This document shows, piece after piece, positions 16,960-25,582 of a stretch of DNA of 52,679 nt. A program made the position numbers and the translations under genes. The notes under the pieces were generated by a model that made no database searches, had not been told where the DNA came from, and saw nothing but the letters and a program-made list of their open reading frames with translations. The stretch is from an uncultured Clostridia bacterium (GTDB taxonomy: Bacteria; Bacillota; Clostridia; TANB77; CAG-508). Location: positions 1 through 52,679 of the forward strand of contig CANQVF010000012.1 of the NCBI GenBank assembly GCA_947627185.1. The letters are read 5' to 3'. The first letter of the stretch is position 1. Each line of letters starts with the position of its first letter.

Positions 16960-19900
16960 TTAAAATCCTATTTTTTTCTTTGACTCTTCTGCTTTTATTT
17001 CTGAAACATCTTCTTCTTCAAAAGTAAGTAATCTTTCCATGTCTGTTACTTCTTTAGTTTGCTTTGCATGTTCGATAATTATTTTTTGAACTATGTTTTC
17101 TACAAACCTACCATTTCCAAAATTTTCAACATCTTTTGCTTTTATTAAAATATCTTCTACTTTTTTTCTTGCACCTTTACTTGATTTAAAGCCTTTATCT
17201 TTAACTTTTTTATCATATATTTTTAGTAATTCTTCTATTGAATAATCTTCAAAATCTATTTCATAGCCCACTCTTGATTTTAAACCAGGATTTAAATCTC
17301 TAAATTTTCTCATTTCTTCAGTATATCCAGCAAATATTATTATCAACCTTCCCTGATAATCTTCCATTGCCTTTAAAAGAGTTGCTACACATTCTGCAGA
17401 ATAACTTGCATTAGAACCATTATGTTCCATTATTGCATATGCTTCATCTATAAATAATACTCCATCTACGGCACTATCTATAACTGCTTGAGTTTTTGGT
17501 CCTGTTTGTCCTAAAAATTCACCTATTAAATCTTGTGATTGAACTTCAACTAACTTATTGTTTTTTATATATCCTAAATTATAATATATTTCTGCTAAAA
17601 GTCTTGCCACTGTTGTTTTTCCTGTACCTGCATTTCCTTTAAATATCATATGCATATTAAAATCTGGTACACGATTTAATTTTTTATTTAATTCTATAAT
17701 TGAAACAAATCCATCTATTGTTTCTTTTACTTTTTTTAGTCCTATTAACGAATTTAAGTCCTTTAAAATATCATCAACTGTACGAGATTTATCCTTTTTT
17801 GTTTCATTAAATATATCAACATCATTATTTGTTATTATTTTAAGTTCATCATTATTTTTATAATTAGCTGAATGTGTTACAACTAATCTGTCAAATAAAT
17901 TCATAACAAATCTAGCATTTCCAAAATTTCTTCCAAGTTTATTTTTCATTATTATTTTTTCTATTTTTGATATAACTCCATCTTCTAATGTAAAATCATT
18001 TTCTTTTACTTCGTTTTCAAAAATTTGTACTAATTCTTTTTGAGAAAAATCTGGAAATTCTAATTCATATCCTATTCTAGACATTAATCCTTGATTTAGA
18101 TTTATGAAATCATTCATTTCTTTTGTAAAGCCTGCAAAAATTATTATTAATCTATCTTTATATAAATCCATAGCTTTGCATATTGTTGCCATACACTCAG
18201 CAGAATAATTTGAATTTGAACCCCCTCTGCTTGCCATAATAGTATAAGCTTCATCTATAAAAAGCACACCATCTATTGCACTATCAATTACACTTTGAGT
18301 TTTTGGTGCTGTTTCTCCTAAATGAGTTCCTATCAAATCTTTACTACTAACTTCTATTATTTTATTTTCGCTAATAAATCCTAACTTATAAAAAAGCTCT
18401 GCTAATAATCTTGCTACAGTTGTTTTTCCAGTGCCTGCATTTCCTTTAAATATCATATTAAGATTTACAAAACCTTCTGCAAAAATTTTTTTACTATACT
18501 CTAGATATTTTAAAATTTCATTAATATTTTCTTTTACTTCATTTATTCCCACTAGAGAATTAATATCTTGCATTATTTCATCAATTTCTCTAAGATTTTC
18601 TTTCTCAGGAACATCATTTTTTTCAAAAGAATTATTTATATTTAATATTTTAAATTTATTAAATACTATCTCATTATATAGTTTATCTATGTAAGTATAC
18701 TCATCCATAGTATTTGGATTATATGTATCTTTTATATATTTTTCTAAATCATCCAAAAATTCTTTATTAGGTTTCATTATATTTTTTAGTTTTTGAACTA
18801 TTTTATCTTTTATAATTTTAACATTAAAACCATCAATATAAATTTTTTTATTTATTATTGTATTTTCTATCATAGGATGCTTTTGAGTTACATCTTTAAA
18901 AACATCTTCACATTCTACAAATATACTAATTGACTTTTGATTTCTTGAATTAAATTTTTCTATTGCTGTTAATAAACCTTCTATTCTATATTCGTTTAAA
19001 TTTTTAATTTTTCCTAAATTTTCAAAAATTAATATATCATTTTTTGCATACATAGATTCTACTTGCATAATCATATCACTTGAATCTTTAGTTCTTTTAA
19101 CAAGCATTTCTGTATCTATCCATAAAGTTGGTTTATTTGTTATATAATTAAAAGTTCTTACATATTTATTTATAATATTAATAATTTTATCTGCAATAAT
19201 ATTGTTTTTTGTGTATAAAGCAATATTAAAGTGAATATAAGGTAAATCTTCATTAAAATAATAATTTCTAATATATGTAAGAATTGATATTATATCTTCT
19301 TTTTCTTTATCTGAACAATCAAGTTCTTGGATGGCATGAACATATTGATTATAATATGAAATTCTAAATTCATTTTCTTTAAAATCTCTTTTTTCTAATA
19401 TTTTATTTAATACATCTTGCTCTAATAAGTTATTTTTACCACATAAATATCTTATAAAAACTGCAAGTTCAATTGGAGATTTATCGAAAATATAAGAAAA
19501 ATTATCTTTAAATTTTATTTCTTTTAAATCAAATGTTTCTTCTATTCCTTTATTACTAAAATAATCATTTAAATTATTAAAAAAAGAATTATTTTTTACA
19601 TTAAAATCTAAATATTTGTATGATATTTTTTCATCATCAGCACTATCTATCATAATACTGTTTGAAACTAATATCATCTCTGCTCCTACTATATCAATAG
19701 AATTCGTAACATATTGATTAATTGAATTTGCAACAGAATCTACTAAATACTTATCTCTTATATAATTTTTTTCTTCCTCATTAACAAGCATATCATAGAT
19801 TTTTCTAGAATTAAATTTATTATCTGAAATACATTTATTTATGTAAGTAACTAGTTTAAAAGGACAAGAATTACATTGTACATTACAATATGTACACTTT

Positions 19901-20217
19901 GCTTTTAAACTCGTTTCTAAATTATTTAAGTTTAATCTCCAAGTATTTCTATATTCATTTAAAGTATATCCTATGTATGTTAAAAATATTTTTTCTAGCA
20001 AGTTACTTGAATCATCAAAATTTTTAGCACACAATTTTAAATATGATAAATCTAATATATTTGTTGGTTTAGTAATTTCTTTATCATTCTCTAAAATAGT
20101 TTCATTAATCATAGAATATGTTAATAAATTCGTGTCATAAATATATTTTATTAAATTAAGTTCCTTTTTTGTAAGTTTTTCTTTTAGAAATAATACAAAT
20201 TTTTCTGCTTCGTCCAT
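16960..20217 (-). CDS. Large tandem AAA+ ATPase, SpoVK/CbxX-CfqX type
   Basis: A 1085-residue protein. Two C-terminal AAA+ modules of the SpoVK/CbbX class have Walker A GNAGTGKT at 592-599 and 861-868, Walker B VLFIDEAY near 651 and 920, and arginine-finger regions (GLMSRIGYE, GLKSRVGYE). The two modules are close copies. The N-terminal ~550 residues are unlike a known domain to my eye. They contain a four-Cys cluster (Cys108, 111, 115, 118; C-x2-C-x3-C-x2-C), probably a metal site, and a region (about 325-480) with a Walker-B-like DILIFEN but no P-loop, possibly a degenerate third AAA domain. SpoVK relatives act in spore maturation and CbbX remodels Rubisco. The substrate here is unknown. 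It lies directly between a wall amidase and upp. Confidence 0.9.
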   Translation of the reverse strand: MDEAEKFVLFLKEKLTKKELNLIKYIYDTNLLTYSMINETILENDKEITKPTNILDLSYLKLCAKNFDDSSNLLEKIFLTYIGYTLNEYRNTWRLNLNNLETSLKAKCTYCNVQCNSCPFKLVTYINKCISDNKFNSRKIYDMLVNEEEKNYIRDKYLVDSVANSINQYVTNSIDIVGAEMILVSNSIMIDSADDEKISYKYLDFNVKNNSFFNNLNDYFSNKGIEETFDLKEIKFKDNFSYIFDKSPIELAVFIRYLCGKNNLLEQDVLNKILEKRDFKENEFRISYYNQYVHAIQELDCSDKEKEDIISILTYIRNYYFNEDLPYIHFNIALYTKNNIIADKIINIINKYVRTFNYITNKPTLWIDTEMLVKRTKDSSDMIMQVESMYAKNDILIFENLGKIKNLNEYRIEGLLTAIEKFNSRNQKSISIFVECEDVFKDVTQKHPMIENTIINKKIYIDGFNVKIIKDKIVQKLKNIMKPNKEFLDDLEKYIKDTYNPNTMDEYTYIDKLYNEIVFNKFKILNINNSFEKNDVPEKENLREIDEIMQDINSLVGINEVKENINEILKYLEYSKKIFAEGFVNLNMIFKGNAGTGKTTVARLLAELFYKLGFISENKIIEVSSKDLIGTHLGETAPKTQSVIDSAIDGVLFIDEAYTIMASRGGSNSNYSAECMATICKAMDLYKDRLIIIFAGFTKEMNDFINLNQGLMSRIGYELEFPDFSQKELVQIFENEVKENDFTLEDGVISKIEKIIMKNKLGRNFGNARFVMNLFDRLVVTHSANYKNNDELKIITNNDVDIFNETKKDKSRTVDDILKDLNSLIGLKKVKETIDGFVSIIELNKKLNRVPDFNMHMIFKGNAGTGKTTVARLLAEIYYNLGYIKNNKLVEVQSQDLIGEFLGQTGPKTQAVIDSAVDGVLFIDEAYAIMEHNGSNASYSAECVATLLKAMEDYQGRLIIIFAGYTEEMRKFRDLNPGLKSRVGYEIDFEDYSIEELLKIYDKKVKDKGFKSSKGARKKVEDILIKAKDVENFGNGRFVENIVQKIIIEHAKQTKEVTDMERLLTFEEEDVSEIKAEESKKKIGF

Positions 20218-20247
20218 TAATACCTCTTTTCTTTAATCTTTTGATTA

Positions 20248-20784
20248 TTAAAAATTATTTTCTATTGCTTCTACAATTCCTCTTATATAGTTTTCTTTTT
20301 CATTTTGTATAATATTTAAATCATTTTTAAAATATCCAAGTTCTATTTGATAACTTTCTATTCCTTGATTTGAATTATAATATTCGTTTTTAGAATAAAG
20401 TTTATTTCTTCCATCAACATAAGCTCCTGTTGCAATTCCACCAACTTCTCTTATAGTATATAAATATGGCGTATCTAAACTTATATTATATGGTTCGTAA
20501 CCTTTTCTATTAGCAGTATTTTCAAAATCTTTTATAACTGATTTTGTAAAATTTCTCACATATACTCCATCTGCTTTTTTAAAAGAATTATTATTTGAAT
20601 AATTAATACTTGAATATTCTTTTATTTTATTTGCCATGTCTTTTGCAAAATCTAAATTTGATTTGCTAGGTGAGTAAATTTCTAACCCATTTAGATTTTT
20701 TACTCCATTATTTATATGAAATGAAATCATAAGCTTTGCTCGAGATTTACAAGCTATTGTTATTCTTCCATCCTCATCATACAT
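20248..20784 (-). CDS. N-acetylmuramoyl-L-alanine amidase, C-terminal part (frameshifted gene)
   Basis: C-terminal part of an Amidase_3 (zinc amidase). The first in-frame ATG (MYDEDGR) is at 20784, but the same frame is open without a start codon up to 21084. That upstream part encodes the essential first half of the active site: DAGHGGKDPG (Zn His) and NITEAN (Zn Glu). The annotated part holds the third ligand, SFHINN, and the catalytic Glu in IELGYFKN. The protein therefore only makes sense joined to the 166-codon ORF upstream through a one-base frameshift at 21068-21073. Joined, it would be a 438-residue membrane-anchored amidase cleaving the stem peptide from MurNAc. It is followed by the AAA+ gene after 30 bases. 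Confidence 0.8.
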   Translation of the reverse strand: MYDEDGRITIACKSRAKLMISFHINNGVKNLNGLEIYSPSKSNLDFAKDMANKIKEYSSINYSNNNSFKKADGVYVRNFTKSVIKDFENTANRKGYEPYNISLDTPYLYTIREVGGIATGAYVDGRNKLYSKNEYYNSNQGIESYQIELGYFKNDLNIIQNEKENYIRGIVEAIENNF

Positions 20785-21064
20785 ATTTGTTTCTGTATAA
20801 GTTTCACTATTATTATCATCTCTTGTTAATTTAACTTTATATCCTGCTTCTTCTAATTTTTGTTTTAAAGTTTTTGAATAGTCAAGTGCAACATTTGCTT
20901 CCGTAATATTTCCCGCGTTTTCTCCTGGATCTTTTCCACCATGACCTGCATCTATAATAATATCACATAAATTTTCTGGAAGTTCAGAATCTTCTAAACT
21001 TATTCTTAAAAAATTATATTCTTTATTATCAATTGTGTTTTTTATAAAACCAATATTGGCTTTT

Positions 21065-21565
21065 CTATTTTTTCCGTTCTTTAGTTATAGTATAATATTC
21101 TATATCTTTATATTCAGAAGAATTTACAAATGAATAATATTTAGGATTTGCACTATTATTTAATTTTAATCTTAATAAACAATAATAATCTTTATTTTCT
21201 AACTCATCTATTATTATTCCTGAATTTATTTCTATATCAGATGAAAAATTTAATTTATTATCTTTAAATTCATAATTTAAATTATAAGATTTCTCATATT
21301 GTTCGCCATCTGTTATTATTAATTTGGCTCCTTCAAAATTATCTTTATTTATATTACTAACTTCTCCACTTATATTAAATGCTCTGCCATACGTATAAAA
21401 TGATTTTATATCTGCTATTCTATTTTGTACCATGTTTATAATATTAACTTCTTTTTCTTCTCTTGCTAATTTTGGTATTTCTTTTTTTACGGTTATTGAA
21501 ACACCACAGAAAATTCCTATAATCATAAGTATTACTACGATAATTTTTAATACTTTTTTTATCAT
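21065..21565 (-). CDS. Amidase N-terminal part: membrane anchor and linker domain
   Basis: A 166-codon ORF with a membrane segment at about residues 5-25 (VLKIIVVILMIIGIFCGVSI) and a beta-rich extracellular portion of unknown type (AFNISGEVSNINKDNFEGAKL). It stops at TAG (21065-21067) just after an A6 run. Removing one A fuses it in frame to the amidase catalytic domain (ITKERK|NRKANIGFIKN). Anchored amidases with an N-terminal beta domain are common in Clostridia, so this is best read as the first part of a single gene. The start ATG has a weak GGTG ribosome-binding site; rimO ends 49 bases upstream. Confidence 0.7.
   Translation of the reverse strand: MIKKVLKIIVVILMIIGIFCGVSITVKKEIPKLAREEKEVNIINMVQNRIADIKSFYTYGRAFNISGEVSNINKDNFEGAKLIITDGEQYEKSYNLNYEFKDNKLNFSSDIEINSGIIIDELENKDYYCLLRLKLNNSANPKYYSFVNSSEYKDIEYYTITKERKK
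21068..21073 (-). other. Frameshift site in the amidase gene (A6 run)
   Basis: In the minus-strand sense CGG-AAA-AAA-TAG ends the N-terminal ORF, while the catalytic-domain frame reads GGA-AAA-AAT-AGA. Passing from one to the other requires skipping one base (+1), equivalent to one extra A in the run. Classical A-rich slippery sites give -1 shifts, so an indel or assembly error is more likely than programmed recoding. Confidence 0.7.
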
Positions 21566-21614
21566 ATTTTTAACACCATATTCATAATTTAGGTTTTTAT
21601 AGAATACCTATAAA

Positions 21615-22916
21615 CTAAACTAATTCTCCAATTAAGTCATAATCTTCTTTAACACCAATTATTTTGCATTTTGTAAAACTTCCGATTTTTACTTTTCTAT
21701 TATTTTTAATAAAAATTATTCCATCTTCATTTGGAATATCCATATAACTTCTCGCACATATATATTTGTTATCATATGAAAATCCATCAACAACTACTTC
21801 ATATGTTTTACCTATTTTTTCTTCTAATTTTATTTTAGAAATTTTTTCTTGCATTTTCATTATTTTATCATATCTTGCTTGTTTTGTTTTATAATGAATT
21901 TGATTTTTCATTTTTTCTGCTGGTGTTCCATCCTCTTTTGAATATTTAAACACACCTAATTTTTCAAATTTTGTTTCATTTATAAATTCATATAATTCAA
22001 AAAAATCCTGTTCTGTTTCACCTGGAAAACCAACAATCATTGTTGTTCTTAATATTACTTCTGGAATTTCTTTTCTAATCTTTTTTATTACTTTTTTAAT
22101 TGAATCACTATTGCTTTTTCTATTCATTCTTTTTAAGACTTCATCTGAAAAATGTTGAAGTGGTATATCGAAGTATTTACATATTTTATCATTTTTTCTA
22201 ACAACTTCTATAAGTTCATCTGTTATACTTTCTGGATATGCATATAAAAATCTAATCCATTTAAATCCTTCTATTTTGCATAATTTGTCAAGTAATTCTG
22301 CAAGTTTAGGCTCTCCATAAAGATCAACTCCATATTTAGTAGTATCTTGAGCTATTACAATTATTTCTTTTATTCCTTTTTCTGCAAGTTTTTTTGCTTC
22401 TTCTAAAATTTCTTCCATTCTCCTACTAACATATGGGCCTCTTATATATGGAATTGCACAATATGTACATTTATTGCTACATCCTTCAGCAATTTTTAAA
22501 TATGCAGTAGTGTTTCCTGTTGAAATAACTCTATCTAAATAATCTAATGTATTTATTGATTTTATTTTCTTATTTAATAATTTTGAAATCTTTTCCCATA
22601 AATTATCATATTCATCTATACTAAAAAACAAATCTACTTCAGGAATAGACTTTTGCAAATCTTTTTTATATCTTTGCACTAAACATCCCATAACAATTAA
22701 ATATTTGCAATTACCATTTTTTTTATATTCTGCCATTTCTAATATGCAATTTATTGCTTCTTGTTTTGCTGATTCAATAAACCCACAAGTATTTATAATA
22801 ATGATTTCAGCTTCTTTAGGATTATTTACTATTTCAAATTTTTCTTTTTTAAATATTCCTATACACATTTCTGTATCTATTAAGTTTTTACTGCATCCGA
22901 AGTGATATAAATCCAA
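21615..22916 (-). CDS. rimO: Ribosomal protein S12 methylthiotransferase RimO, apparent N-terminal frameshift
   Basis: A radical SAM methylthiotransferase that modifies Asp of ribosomal protein S12. It has 433 visible residues. The N-terminal UPF0004 domain carries three cluster Cys (FGCSKNLIDTE, NTCGFIESA, VMGCLVQRY). The radical SAM cluster is CSNKCTYCAIPYIRG, and a C-terminal TRAM-like region ends the protein. GCSKNLIDTE distinguishes it from MiaB. The visible frame begins at TTG (22916) with no ribosome-binding site. An ATG at 22923 in another frame encodes MKVGFISL, exactly the expected RimO N-terminus, which rejoins GCSKN if one base near 22899 is removed. The corrected gene would be 435 aa. 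Confidence 0.93.
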   Translation of the reverse strand: MDLYHFGCSKNLIDTEMCIGIFKKEKFEIVNNPKEAEIIIINTCGFIESAKQEAINCILEMAEYKKNGNCKYLIVMGCLVQRYKKDLQKSIPEVDLFFSIDEYDNLWEKISKLLNKKIKSINTLDYLDRVISTGNTTAYLKIAEGCSNKCTYCAIPYIRGPYVSRRMEEILEEAKKLAEKGIKEIIVIAQDTTKYGVDLYGEPKLAELLDKLCKIEGFKWIRFLYAYPESITDELIEVVRKNDKICKYFDIPLQHFSDEVLKRMNRKSNSDSIKKVIKKIRKEIPEVILRTTMIVGFPGETEQDFFELYEFINETKFEKLGVFKYSKEDGTPAEKMKNQIHYKTKQARYDKIMKMQEKISKIKLEEKIGKTYEVVVDGFSYDNKYICARSYMDIPNEDGIIFIKNNRKVKIGSFTKCKIIGVKEDYDLIGELV

Positions 22917-22923
22917 CTTTCAT
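22897..22923 (-). other. Apparent one-base insertion at the rimO start
   Basis: The minus strand from the ATG at 22923 reads MKVGFISL and then shifts to RMQ-stop, while the RimO frame continues as GCSKNL. The sequence CTTCGGATGC would restore the frame as CTTGGATGC if one C (position 22899) were absent. Confidence 0.7.
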
Positions 22924-22960
22924 TATTTATAGTTTATTCCTTTCTAAAAAGTTTTTAGTA

Positions 22961-24124
22961 TTATTTTTTACTATTAATATGCTTTCTTGTTAATTCCATT
23001 AAATTCAATTTTGTAAATTCTTCTACTTGAATTTTTGATCTATCTTTTTTAGAATTTTTAATAATTTCATCAATAACTAGTTGCTTATCTTTTTCTTCAT
23101 GCATATCTATGAAATCTATTATAATTATTCCACTAATATCTCTTAATCGAATTTGCTTACAAATTTCTTTTGCAGCTTCAAGATTTACAGATGTAATTGT
23201 TTGTTCAACATCTTTTTTTCCTATATATTTTCCTGTGTTAACATCAATAGCAACTAATGCTTCTGTTTTATCTATTGTTATAAATGCACCACTTTTTAGC
23301 CATATTTTATTACTTTCCAAAGATTTTAATTGCTTTTTTAGAGAATATTTTCTTAAGATTTCTGCATCTACTTCTATATTAACTTCTGCACCAATTTCAT
23401 TTAAAATACTTTTTATTAATTCTAAATTTTCTTCATCTTTTAAAACTATTTTATCAAGTTTAGTATCTACTAAATCAATAAGTGTTTTCTTTAATATTCC
23501 ACCTTTATCGTAAATTTTTTGTGGAATTTTATCTATACTTATTGATTGTATTTCCTCCCATCTTTTTATACATTTTTCAATATCTTCTTTTAATTCACTT
23601 TCTTTACAGTTTTCTGCAACAGTTCTTATTATTGCTCCTGTAGATTCTGGTAAATATTTTTTTGCAATATTTTTTAAACGATTTTTTTCATCTTCACTTT
23701 CTATTTTTTGTGATACTGTTATAAAAGTTGCATTTGGCATAAAAACTATAAATCTACTACTTAAACTAATATGAGTAGAAAGCCTTGGACCTTTTTTATC
23801 AACTGCTTCTCTTTTTACTTCTACTATAATAGGATCTCCTGGCTTTATTAGTTCATTTATTGGTTTTTCTTCTTCTAAAACTTCTTTTGTTACATCTACT
23901 TTTGGTAAAATATCTTTAGCATGTATAAAAGCAGTTCTTTTTTCTCCAATATTAACAAAAGCAGATTGTAAACCTACTAATACATTTTGAACCTTTCCTA
24001 CATAAATATTTCCTTCAATAGTTTTATTATTTTCATCTTCTTCATATTTTTCGACTAATTCTTCATTTTCTAATAATGCTATTGTTTTTTTATTATTTTC
24101 ATTAAAAATTATTAATTCTCTCAT
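22961..24124 (-). CDS. Ribonuclease E/G family endoribonuclease, short form
   Basis: A 387-residue RNase E/G-type enzyme cutting single-stranded RNA. It has an S1 domain (about 35-115; GNIYVGKVQNVLVGLQSAFVNIG), a central RNase-H-like part, and the DNase-I-like catalytic domain with AFITIDKTEALVAIDVNTGK and IIIIDFIDM, which hold the metal-binding Asp residues. It stops at LNLMELTRKHINSKK, exactly where longer homologs continue into the CxxC zinc-link and small domain. That tetramer-forming segment is absent, and only 45 bases separate the stop from rimO, so it was not lost by a simple downstream frameshift. It lies between pth and rimO on one strand. Confidence 0.9.
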   Translation of the reverse strand: MRELIIFNENNKKTIALLENEELVEKYEEDENNKTIEGNIYVGKVQNVLVGLQSAFVNIGEKRTAFIHAKDILPKVDVTKEVLEEEKPINELIKPGDPIIVEVKREAVDKKGPRLSTHISLSSRFIVFMPNATFITVSQKIESEDEKNRLKNIAKKYLPESTGAIIRTVAENCKESELKEDIEKCIKRWEEIQSISIDKIPQKIYDKGGILKKTLIDLVDTKLDKIVLKDEENLELIKSILNEIGAEVNIEVDAEILRKYSLKKQLKSLESNKIWLKSGAFITIDKTEALVAIDVNTGKYIGKKDVEQTITSVNLEAAKEICKQIRLRDISGIIIIDFIDMHEEKDKQLVIDEIIKNSKKDRSKIQVEEFTKLNLMELTRKHINSKK

Positions 24125-24139
24125 TTAAAAATCTTTCTT

Positions 24140-24697
24140 TTAATTAAATTTGTTCATTGCTGAATCTATATTATTCTTTATAATTTCAATAACTGCTTCT
24201 TTTGCTAATTCTACACCATTATTTAAATATTCTAAATCTTCTTCTGGAATATATCCTATAACATAAGAAATCATATCTATATTTTCTTTAGGTTTACCTA
24301 TTCCTACTCTAACCCTTATAAATTCTTCGGTATTTAATGAATTTACTACTGATTTCATACCATTATGAGTCCCTGCTGAACCATTTTTTCTAATTCTAAT
24401 TTTCCCTGGAACAATATCAATATCATCATATATAACAATAAGGTTATCTAATGGTATTTTATAAAAATTCATAACTTCTACAACTGATTCACCACTTAAA
24501 TTCATAAAGGTTTGTGGCTTTAATAGAATTACTTTTTCATTTTCTATTAATCCACTTCCTAACAATCCTTTAAATTTAGACTTATTAATTTCAATGTTAT
24601 ACTTCTCAGATAATTTATTTACAACATTAAATCCCATATTATGTCTTGTTTTAGAATAATTATCTTCTGGATTTCCAAGACCAACTATTAAATACAT
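24140..24697 (-). CDS. pth: Peptidyl-tRNA hydrolase
   Basis: Releases peptides from peptidyl-tRNA dropped off ribosomes. It has 185 residues, the usual length. Motifs are LIVGLGNPEDNYSKTRHNMGF (catalytic His in TRHN), KPQTFMNLSGESV, VIYDDIDIVPGKIRIR with the catalytic-site Asp, and SAGTHNGMKSV. The ribosome-binding site is AAGGAGA. It is the first gene of the long minus-strand run (pth, RNase E/G, rimO, amidase, AAA+, upp, lysozyme) and has its own promoter at 24723-24751. Confidence 0.97.
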   Translation of the reverse strand: MYLIVGLGNPEDNYSKTRHNMGFNVVNKLSEKYNIEINKSKFKGLLGSGLIENEKVILLKPQTFMNLSGESVVEVMNFYKIPLDNLIVIYDDIDIVPGKIRIRKNGSAGTHNGMKSVVNSLNTEEFIRVRVGIGKPKENIDMISYVIGYIPEEDLEYLNNGVELAKEAVIEIIKNNIDSAMNKFN

Positions 24698-24722
24698 TTT
24701 TATCTCTCCTTAAATCTATTTT

Positions 24723-24751
24723 ATTATAAAGCAAAATTTGCAAAAAAACAA
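24723..24751 (-). promoter_or_regulatory. Sigma-A promoter of the pth run
   Basis: The minus strand has TTGTTT (24746-24751), a 17-base spacer and TATAAT (24723-24728), 26 bases upstream of the pth start. Confidence 0.65.
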
Positions 24752-24803
24752 TATAAATAATGATATAATAATTAATCAAATTATTAAAATATAAATTGTT
24801 ACT

Positions 24804-24838
24804 AAAAAAAGATAGATGTTATTTACATCTATCTTTTA
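24804..24838 (-). terminator. Terminator of the histidine-phosphatase gene
   Basis: The perfect stem AAAGATAGATGT/ACATCTATCTTT is followed by a T-run on the minus strand, starting within a few bases of the stop at 24842. Confidence 0.85.
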
Positions 24839-24841
24839 ATT

Positions 24842-25498
24842 TTATCTTTCTTCATGACTAGAACTTTCTTTTTCTTTAATATTTTTTAAATGGCTTATAT
24901 CGTTTAAAACTTTAATTTCAAATTTTCCTTCTTCATCATCATATTCTACAATATTAAGTGATGTATTTTTTTGACTATATTCTTCTCTATTTTCTGAAAA
25001 AGGAATTCTTGTTATTTGTCTTAAAAAAGCTTCTATTGCAACCCCATGTGAGCAAATTAAAATTGTTTTTCCTATATTTTCATGAGCAATTTCTAACATT
25101 TTTTTATACATTCTTTTTGTTACATCTTCCATACTTTCTTGGTCTGGTATTTCACAAATATGATTTATTTTATCTTGTATTTGTTTTACTCTAGGATTAA
25201 TTTTATTTACTTCATCCCAAGTCATACCATCATAAGCACCAAAATTCATTTCACATAAATCTTCATCTTCAATTATATTTAAATTATTTAAGTCTGCTAA
25301 TTTTTTTATTGTTTTACCTGTTCTTGCTGATGTACTACTATAAGCAATATCAAACTTCACTTTACTTAATTTTTCTGTTAATCTATCTGCATAAATTATA
25401 CCTTCTTCTGTTAAATCATAATCTGTTCTACCAGTTAATCTTTTATCTATATTTCCAGTTGTTTGTGTGTGTCTTACTATATAAAGTTTCGTTTTCAT
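24842..25498 (-). CDS. Histidine phosphatase family protein (phosphoglycerate-mutase-like)
   Basis: A 218-residue member of the histidine phosphatase superfamily. The phospho-acceptor His is in the RHxxT motif (IVRHTQTTGNIDKRLTGRTD), the second catalytic Arg/Glu region in AYSSTSARTGKTIKKL and EMNFGAYDGMTWDEV, and the second His in ILICSHGVAIEAFLR. Substrates in this superfamily vary (phosphoglycerate, cobalamin precursors, other phosphate esters) and cannot be assigned. It is monocistronic: its terminator follows, and the glycosyltransferase terminator precedes it. The ribosome-binding site is AAAGGAG. Confidence 0.92.
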   Translation of the reverse strand: MKTKLYIVRHTQTTGNIDKRLTGRTDYDLTEEGIIYADRLTEKLSKVKFDIAYSSTSARTGKTIKKLADLNNLNIIEDEDLCEMNFGAYDGMTWDEVNKINPRVKQIQDKINHICEIPDQESMEDVTKRMYKKMLEIAHENIGKTILICSHGVAIEAFLRQITRIPFSENREEYSQKNTSLNIVEYDDEEGKFEIKVLNDISHLKNIKEKESSSHEER

Positions 25499-25545
25499 AT
25501 TAATTCTCCTTTTATCTAATTGTATATTATAATTTAAATAAATAG

Positions 25546-25576
25546 TAAAAAAGGTTACATTTAATAATGCAACCTT
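25546..25576 (-). terminator. Terminator of the GT2 gene
   Basis: The stem AAGGTTGCATT/AATGTAACCTT (one G-U pair) with a six-T run on the minus strand lies just after the stop at 25583. Confidence 0.85.
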
Positions 25577-25582
25577 CTATAG

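Noticed and set aside
21068..21073. Programmed -1 frameshift at the A-run in the amidase
   Set aside because: The shift needed is +1 (or -2), which does not match a -1 slippery heptamer, and six A are few for transcriptional slippage.
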